NCBI RefSeq assembly: GCF_900101755.1
Contig: NZ_FNAE01000002.1
Span: 152,480-216,479, forward strand
DNA: 64,000 nt
Direction: 5' to 3'
Origin: Ectopseudomonas alcaliphila
GTDB taxonomy: Bacteria; Pseudomonadota; Gammaproteobacteria; Pseudomonadales; Pseudomonadaceae
Positions within the stretch are counted from its first letter, which is position 1. Every line of letters begins with the position of its first letter. Shown in pieces: positions 58,807 through 64,000 of this stretch. Below the pieces are notes generated by a model that was not told the DNA's origin, did not search any database, and worked only from the letters and a program-made list of their open reading frames with translations. The position numbers and the translations under genes are program-made.

Positions 58807-59577
58807 TTAGTTTTCCAGCGGCACGAGGATCAGCTGAATGCCGCGCGCGCGTATCTGTTCGGCAGCCTGGGCATCCAGGCGCTCGTCGGTTATCAGGGTA
58901 TGGAGGCTGCTCCAGGGCAGTTCCAGATTGGGAATGCGTCGGCCGATCTTGTCGCTCTCGACCATGACGATGACTTCACGGGCGACCTCGGCCATCACCC
59001 GCGACAGACCGAGCAGCTCGTTGAAGGTGGTGGTACCACGCTCCAGGTCGATGCCATCGGCGCCGATGAACAGCTGGTCGAAGTCGTAGGAGCGCAGCAC
59101 CTGTTCGGCCACCTGGCCCTGGAAGGATTCCGAGTGCGGGTCCCAGGTGCCACCCGTCATCAGCAGCACCGGCTCGTGCTCGAGTTCGCGCAGGGCATTG
59201 GCCACGCCCAGGGAATTGGTCATCACCACCAGGCCGGGCTTGTGGCCGAGCTGCGGGATCATCGCCGCCGTGGTGGTGCCGCTGTCGATGATGATGCGTG
59301 CATGCTCGCGAATGCGCGCCACGCCGGCACGGGCAATCGCCTGCTTGTACGGCGAAATGGGCTGGGTTGGCTCACTGATCAGTTCCTGCGGCACCGGCAC
59401 CGCGCCGCCATAGCGACGCAGCAGCAGGCCGTTGCTTTCCAGGGCAGCGAGATCCTTGCGAATCGTCACCTCGCTGGTGGAAAAGTGCTGCGCCAGGGCA
59501 TCCACGCTCACTTCGCCCTGCTCGGCGAGCAAGGCGAGGATGGTATGGCGACGTTGCGGCGTGTTGCGCTTGGACAT
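58807..59577 (-). CDS. glmR: DeoR-family regulator GlmR
   Basis: 256 residues. N-terminal DeoR HTH ([35 protein letters not shown]) and a sugar-phosphate-binding DeoRC domain ([33 protein letters not shown]). In Pseudomonas the gene directly upstream of glmS is this regulator of amino-sugar synthesis; the 10-nt gap to glmS supports co-transcription. The effector is likely an amino-sugar phosphate (inference). Confidence 0.88.
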   Translation of the reverse strand: MSKRNTPQRRHTILALLAEQGEVSVDALAQHFSTSEVTIRKDLAALESNGLLLRRYGGAVPVPQELISEPTQPISPYKQAIARAGVARIREHARIIIDSGTTTAAMIPQLGHKPGLVVMTNSLGVANALRELEHEPVLLMTGGTWDPHSESFQGQVAEQVLRSYDFDQLFIGADGIDLERGTTTFNELLGLSRVMAEVAREVIVMVESDKIGRRIPNLELPWSSLHTLITDERLDAQAAEQIRARGIQLILVPLEN

Positions 59578-59650
59578 GCCTAAGTTTCGATTCGAAAGAT
59601 AATGGCGCGAATCAAAACATATGATCGAAAAACCCGCAAGCGTCCGCCGC

Positions 59651-60262
59651 TCAGTTCAGCGTCAGCTTGACCCCGAAGCCGACCAGGCAAAGCCCTGCCA
59701 GCTTCTCCAGACCACGCGCGATACGTGGGTTGGCACGCATGCGCTCGGCAAGAAAGTGCGTCAGCAGCACGATCAGCAGGCCGTAGAGAAAGGTCAGCGC
59801 CATGATGGTCACGGCCATGAAACCGAAAGTAATCAGCCCCTGATGCCGCTGCGGATCGATGAACAGCGGGAAGAAGGCCATGTAGAAGATGATGGCCTTG
59901 GGATTGAAGACAGTGATCACCAGCGTTTGCCAGAGGTATTGGCGCGGCTTGATGTCCAACGTCGGCGCTGCCCCCGGCTTGGCCAGGATCATGCGCAGGC
60001 CAAGGTAGACCAGGTAGGCGGCGCCGAGCCACTGCACCAGATGGAAGGCTGCCGGGTAGGCCTTGAGTAGCGCAGCGACTCCAGCCACCGCCAGCCACAG
60101 CAGTACCTGGTCGCCGAGCATGATTCCGAAGGTCGAGGCTAGCCCGCCGCGAATGCCGCCCTTGCCGGTGGACAGGATCAACGCCAGGTTACCGGGCCCG
60201 GGAATGGCCAGCAGGATGATGAAGGCCACCACGAAGGCGGGGTAATCCGTCACACCGAACAT
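59651..60262 (-). CDS. LysE-family translocator
   Basis: 203 residues, six helices, LLAIPGPGNLALILSTGKGG being the family's start motif and FNPKAIIFYMAFFPLFIDP the middle one. It stands between glmR and glmU, where Pseudomonas usually has an unrelated small gene. The substrate is unknown. Confidence 0.88.
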   Translation of the reverse strand: MFGVTDYPAFVVAFIILLAIPGPGNLALILSTGKGGIRGGLASTFGIMLGDQVLLWLAVAGVAALLKAYPAAFHLVQWLGAAYLVYLGLRMILAKPGAAPTLDIKPRQYLWQTLVITVFNPKAIIFYMAFFPLFIDPQRHQGLITFGFMAVTIMALTFLYGLLIVLLTHFLAERMRANPRIARGLEKLAGLCLVGFGVKLTLN

Positions 60263-60318
60263 ACAGAACTGCCTCCGGCAGGTTATCCACAGGCCTGATC
60301 ACCCAGGCTAGATTGCAC

Positions 60319-61677
60319 TCACTTCTTGGTCGGGCGCTTCCAGCCTTCGATATTGCGCTGCTTGGCGCGACCCACCGCCAGCGTGTCCGCGGGCACATCG
60401 CTGGTCACCACCGAACCGGCGCCTGTGGTAGCGCGGTCGCCCAGCGTTACAGGCGCGACCAGCGCGCTGTTGGAGCCGATGAACACGTCCTCGCCCATGA
60501 CGGTGCGGAACTTGTTGGCGCCATCATAGTTGCAGGTGATGGTGCCGGCGCCGATGTTGGTACGCGCGCCGATCTCGGCATCACCCAGGTAGCTCAGGTG
60601 GCCGGCCTTGGCGCCTTCGCCCATTACGGCGTTCTTCAGCTCGACGAAGTTACCCACATGGGCCTTGGCGCCCAGCCTGGTGCCAGGACGCAGACGCGCG
60701 AACGGACCACAATCTGCGCCCTCGCCCATCTCGGCACCTTCCAGATGGCTGTTGGCCTTGACGATGGCGCCCCTGCGCAGCACCGAGTCCTTGATCACGC
60801 AGTTCGGACCGATCTGTACGTCATCCTCGATCACCACCTTGCCTTCGAGGATCACGTTGATGTCGATGGTCACGTCGCGGCCAACGCTCACCTGCCCGCG
60901 TACATCGAAGCGATGCGGATCGCGCAGGGTCACACCCTGAGCCATCAGACGACGCGCCACACGCTGCTGGTAATGGCATTCGAGCTGGGCGAGCTGGATA
61001 CGGTCGTTGGCGCCCAGCACCTCCATCTCATCGACGGCACGCTCGGTGGCCACAGTCAGGCCGTCGGCCACTGCCATGGCGATCACGTCAGTCAGGTAGT
61101 ACTCGCCCTGGGCGTTGCTGTTGGACAGACGCCCCAGCCAGTCGGCCAGGCGCTTGCCCGGTACGGCGAGGATGCCGGTATTGCCCTCGCGGATCTGCCG
61201 CTGCGCTTCGCTGGCGTCCTTGTGCTCGACGATGGCCTGCACCACGCCATCTGCGTCACGCACGATGCGACCATAGCCGGTCGGATCGGCCAGCTCGACA
61301 GTGAGCAGGCCCAGCTGATCATCGCTGACCAGAGCCATCAGCCGCTGCAGGGTGGCCGTTTCGATCAGCGGCACGTCGCCATAGAGAATCAGCACGGTGT
61401 CGGCGCTAAGCTGCGGCAGGGCCTGGGCCACGGCGTGGCCGGTGCCGAGCTGCTCGGCCTGGATGACGAAATTCAGATCATCGGCGGCCAGGCGTTCACG
61501 CACCTTGTCGGCGCCATGGCCGATCACCACCTGGATGCTGCTCGGCTGCAGGCTGCGTGCAGTGTCGATGACATGCCCCAGCATGGGCTTGTCGGCGACC
61601 GGGTGCAGCACCTTGGGCAAAGCGGAACGCATGCGCGTGCCCTGGCCAGCGGCAAGAATGACGATATCCAGACTCAT
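60319..61677 (-). CDS. glmU: Bifunctional GlmU: UDP-GlcNAc pyrophosphorylase/GlcN-1-P acetyltransferase
   Basis: 452 residues from the ATG at 61677, with aaggag 8 nt upstream. N-terminal nucleotidyltransferase ([33 protein letters not shown]) and C-terminal left-handed beta-helix hexapeptides ([32 protein letters not shown]) are both complete. It makes UDP-GlcNAc for peptidoglycan and LPS. Confidence 0.97.
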   Translation of the reverse strand: MSLDIVILAAGQGTRMRSALPKVLHPVADKPMLGHVIDTARSLQPSSIQVVIGHGADKVRERLAADDLNFVIQAEQLGTGHAVAQALPQLSADTVLILYGDVPLIETATLQRLMALVSDDQLGLLTVELADPTGYGRIVRDADGVVQAIVEHKDASEAQRQIREGNTGILAVPGKRLADWLGRLSNSNAQGEYYLTDVIAMAVADGLTVATERAVDEMEVLGANDRIQLAQLECHYQQRVARRLMAQGVTLRDPHRFDVRGQVSVGRDVTIDINVILEGKVVIEDDVQIGPNCVIKDSVLRRGAIVKANSHLEGAEMGEGADCGPFARLRPGTRLGAKAHVGNFVELKNAVMGEGAKAGHLSYLGDAEIGARTNIGAGTITCNYDGANKFRTVMGEDVFIGSNSALVAPVTLGDRATTGAGSVVTSDVPADTLAVGRAKQRNIEGWKRPTKK

Positions 61678-61750
61678 AGAAAGCTCCTTGCTGGGCAAGA
61701 TTTGGCCGCGGCCAGACAGCCGCGCGAAGAAAACGCTAGTTTGCCAGAAA

Positions 61751-61782
61751 CGCAAAGGGGCGACCTAAGTCGCCCCTTTGCG
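61751..61782 (-). terminator. Rho-independent terminator of the atp operon
   Basis: cgcaaaggggcgac / gtcgcccctttgcg is a perfect 14-bp stem with a 4-nt loop in the gap between atpC and glmU. It lies 19 nt past the atpC stop. Confidence 0.85.
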
Positions 61783-61800
61783 TGATACCGCGATACGCAA

Positions 61801-62235
61801 TCAGCGGCTGCGGCCGCCGAACTTCTTGCGCATCTCTTCGATGGTGCGCAGCTGGGCAGCAGCCTCGGCCAGGCGTGCCGAAGCACTGCCGTAGTCGAAC
61901 TCGGTGCCCTTCTCGCTCAGCGCCTTCTCGGCAGCCTTGCGCGCCTCGATGGCAGCGGCTTCATCCAGGTCGCCGGCACGAACGGCGGTGTCGGCAAGAA
62001 CCTTCACCATGCTCGGCTGAACTTCCAGGAAGCCACCGGAGATGTAGAACACCTCCTCGGTGCCACCCTGCTTGATCACTCGCACCGGACCCGGCTTGAG
62101 ATCGGTCAGCAGCGGGGTGTGGCCCGGCAGGATACCCAGATCACCCAGGTGACCGTGGGCGATGACCATTTCCACCAGCCCCGAGAACAGCTCTTCTTCC
62201 GCACTGACGATATCGCAGTGGACTGACATAGCCAT
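61801..62235 (-). CDS. atpC: F0F1 ATP synthase subunit epsilon
   Basis: 144 residues from the ATG at 62235 ([19 protein letters not shown], the Pseudomonas start). [23 protein letters not shown] and [20 protein letters not shown] are diagnostic of the beta-sandwich; the C-terminal two helices regulate rotation. Last gene of the atp operon. Confidence 0.96.
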   Translation of the reverse strand: MAMSVHCDIVSAEEELFSGLVEMVIAHGHLGDLGILPGHTPLLTDLKPGPVRVIKQGGTEEVFYISGGFLEVQPSMVKVLADTAVRAGDLDEAAAIEARKAAEKALSEKGTEFDYGSASARLAEAAAQLRTIEEMRKKFGGRSR

Positions 62236-62314
62236 AACAATGCCTCGGTTGAGAGGCCGGATTGGGCTACTGCCCGCTCCGGCCCGGACGCCCTCTGGAG
62301 GGCGCACCCGTTAC

Positions 62315-63721
<1,407 letters not shown>

Positions 63722-64000
63722 TTAAACCGCGGCAGCGCCGCCGACGATTTCCGAAATTTCCTGGGTGATCGCTGCCTGACGAGCCTTGTTGTAAACCAGC
63801 TGCAGGTCCTTGATGAGATCACCGGCGTTGTCGGTTGCGTTCTTCATCGCGATCATCCGCGCAGCCTGTTCGCACGCGCTGTTCTCGACCACGGACTGAT
63901 AGACCTGCGACTCGATGTAGCGTACCAACAGCGCGTCCAGCAGTTGCTGGGCGTCCGGCTCGTACACGTAGTCCCACAGACCTTTCTGTACACCTTGCGC
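63722..64000 (-). CDS. atpG: F0F1 ATP synthase subunit gamma (5' partial)
   Basis: The last ~92 residues only; the frame is open to the right edge. [41 protein letters not shown] is the conserved C-terminal helix of gamma, the rotor shaft. It is 30 nt upstream of atpD, the standard atp operon order. Confidence 0.96.
   Translation of the reverse strand, partial: AQGVQKGLWDYVYEPDAQQLLDALLVRYIESQVYQSVVENSACEQAARMIAMKNATDNAGDLIKDLQLVYNKARQAAITQEISEIVGGAAAV

Overview
The window is about 64 kb of GC-rich chromosome from a Pseudomonas-type gammaproteobacterium, perhaps of the P. mendocina/oleovorans kind. Three things support this: the atpG-atpD-atpC-glmU-(LysE)-glmR-glmS order at the right end, the aerobic cob genes, and the dense REP-type palindromes (gtaggagc... 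and gtgggagg... families). The species call is inference. The atp/glm block normally lies close to oriC in this genus. No tRNA, rRNA, CRISPR array, complete insertion sequence or prophage is visible.

Layout. 1-5.8 kb: 3' end of a two-partner-secretion CdiA/FHA-like exoprotein whose C-terminus is an HxxD (Ntox15/Tde-type) DNase-like toxin, followed by an overlapping Tdi1-like immunity gene. 5.8-6.5 kb: an AT-richer orphan lipoprotein bracketed by ggggaca-type repeat debris. 6.7-15.4 kb: a periplasmic binding protein, small DUF genes, a TAXI-type TRAP transporter with a strong sigma-54 promoter match, and a DctB/DctD-like two-component pair likely to drive it. 15.4-16.6 kb: cyclopropane fatty acid synthase. 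16.7-23.0 kb: a vitamin B12 uptake locus (BtuC-, BtuF- and BtuD-like ABC transporter, a TonB receptor behind a cobalamin riboswitch, and a ferredoxin-like protein). 23.4-26.4 kb: DctA and two GntR regulators. 26.5-33.3 kb: aerobic corrin-ring genes cobK-cobL on the minus strand, diverging from cobG-cobH-cobI-cbiG/cobJ, which sit behind a second cobalamin riboswitch. 33.5-46.0 kb: an accessory stretch of regulators, LysE exporters, oxidoreductases, an MHS permease and a second TonB receptor with a GNAT enzyme. 46.0-55.3 kb: cobW-cobN-(ChlI-like)-(ChlD-like)-cobF on the minus strand behind a third cobalamin riboswitch, diverging from cobE-cobM. 55.5-56.9 kb: a small unknown gene and a ParD-like/methionine aminopeptidase pair. 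57-64 kb: glmS, glmR, a LysE gene, glmU, atpC, atpD and part of atpG.

How it works together. The cob genes cover the aerobic (early oxygen-dependent) corrin pathway from precorrin-2 to cobalt insertion: CobI, CobG, CobJ, CobM, CobF, CobK, CobL, CobH, then CobN with AAA+ and VWA partners. CobW handles metal. The uptake locus salvages finished corrinoid. All three transcription units with an aptamer should be shut down when B12 is abundant. Cobyrinic acid amidation, adenosylation and nucleotide-loop genes are not in the window.

The most unusual signals are: a foldback, MITE-like insertion inside the cobG riboswitch; a Zur-operator-like palindrome between the receptor riboswitch and its gene; an operon pairing a ParD-like protein with methionine aminopeptidase; strong over-representation of the DnaA-box word TTATCCACA from 22 kb on; and a T6SS-type DNase domain and immunity family carried on a CDI exoprotein.
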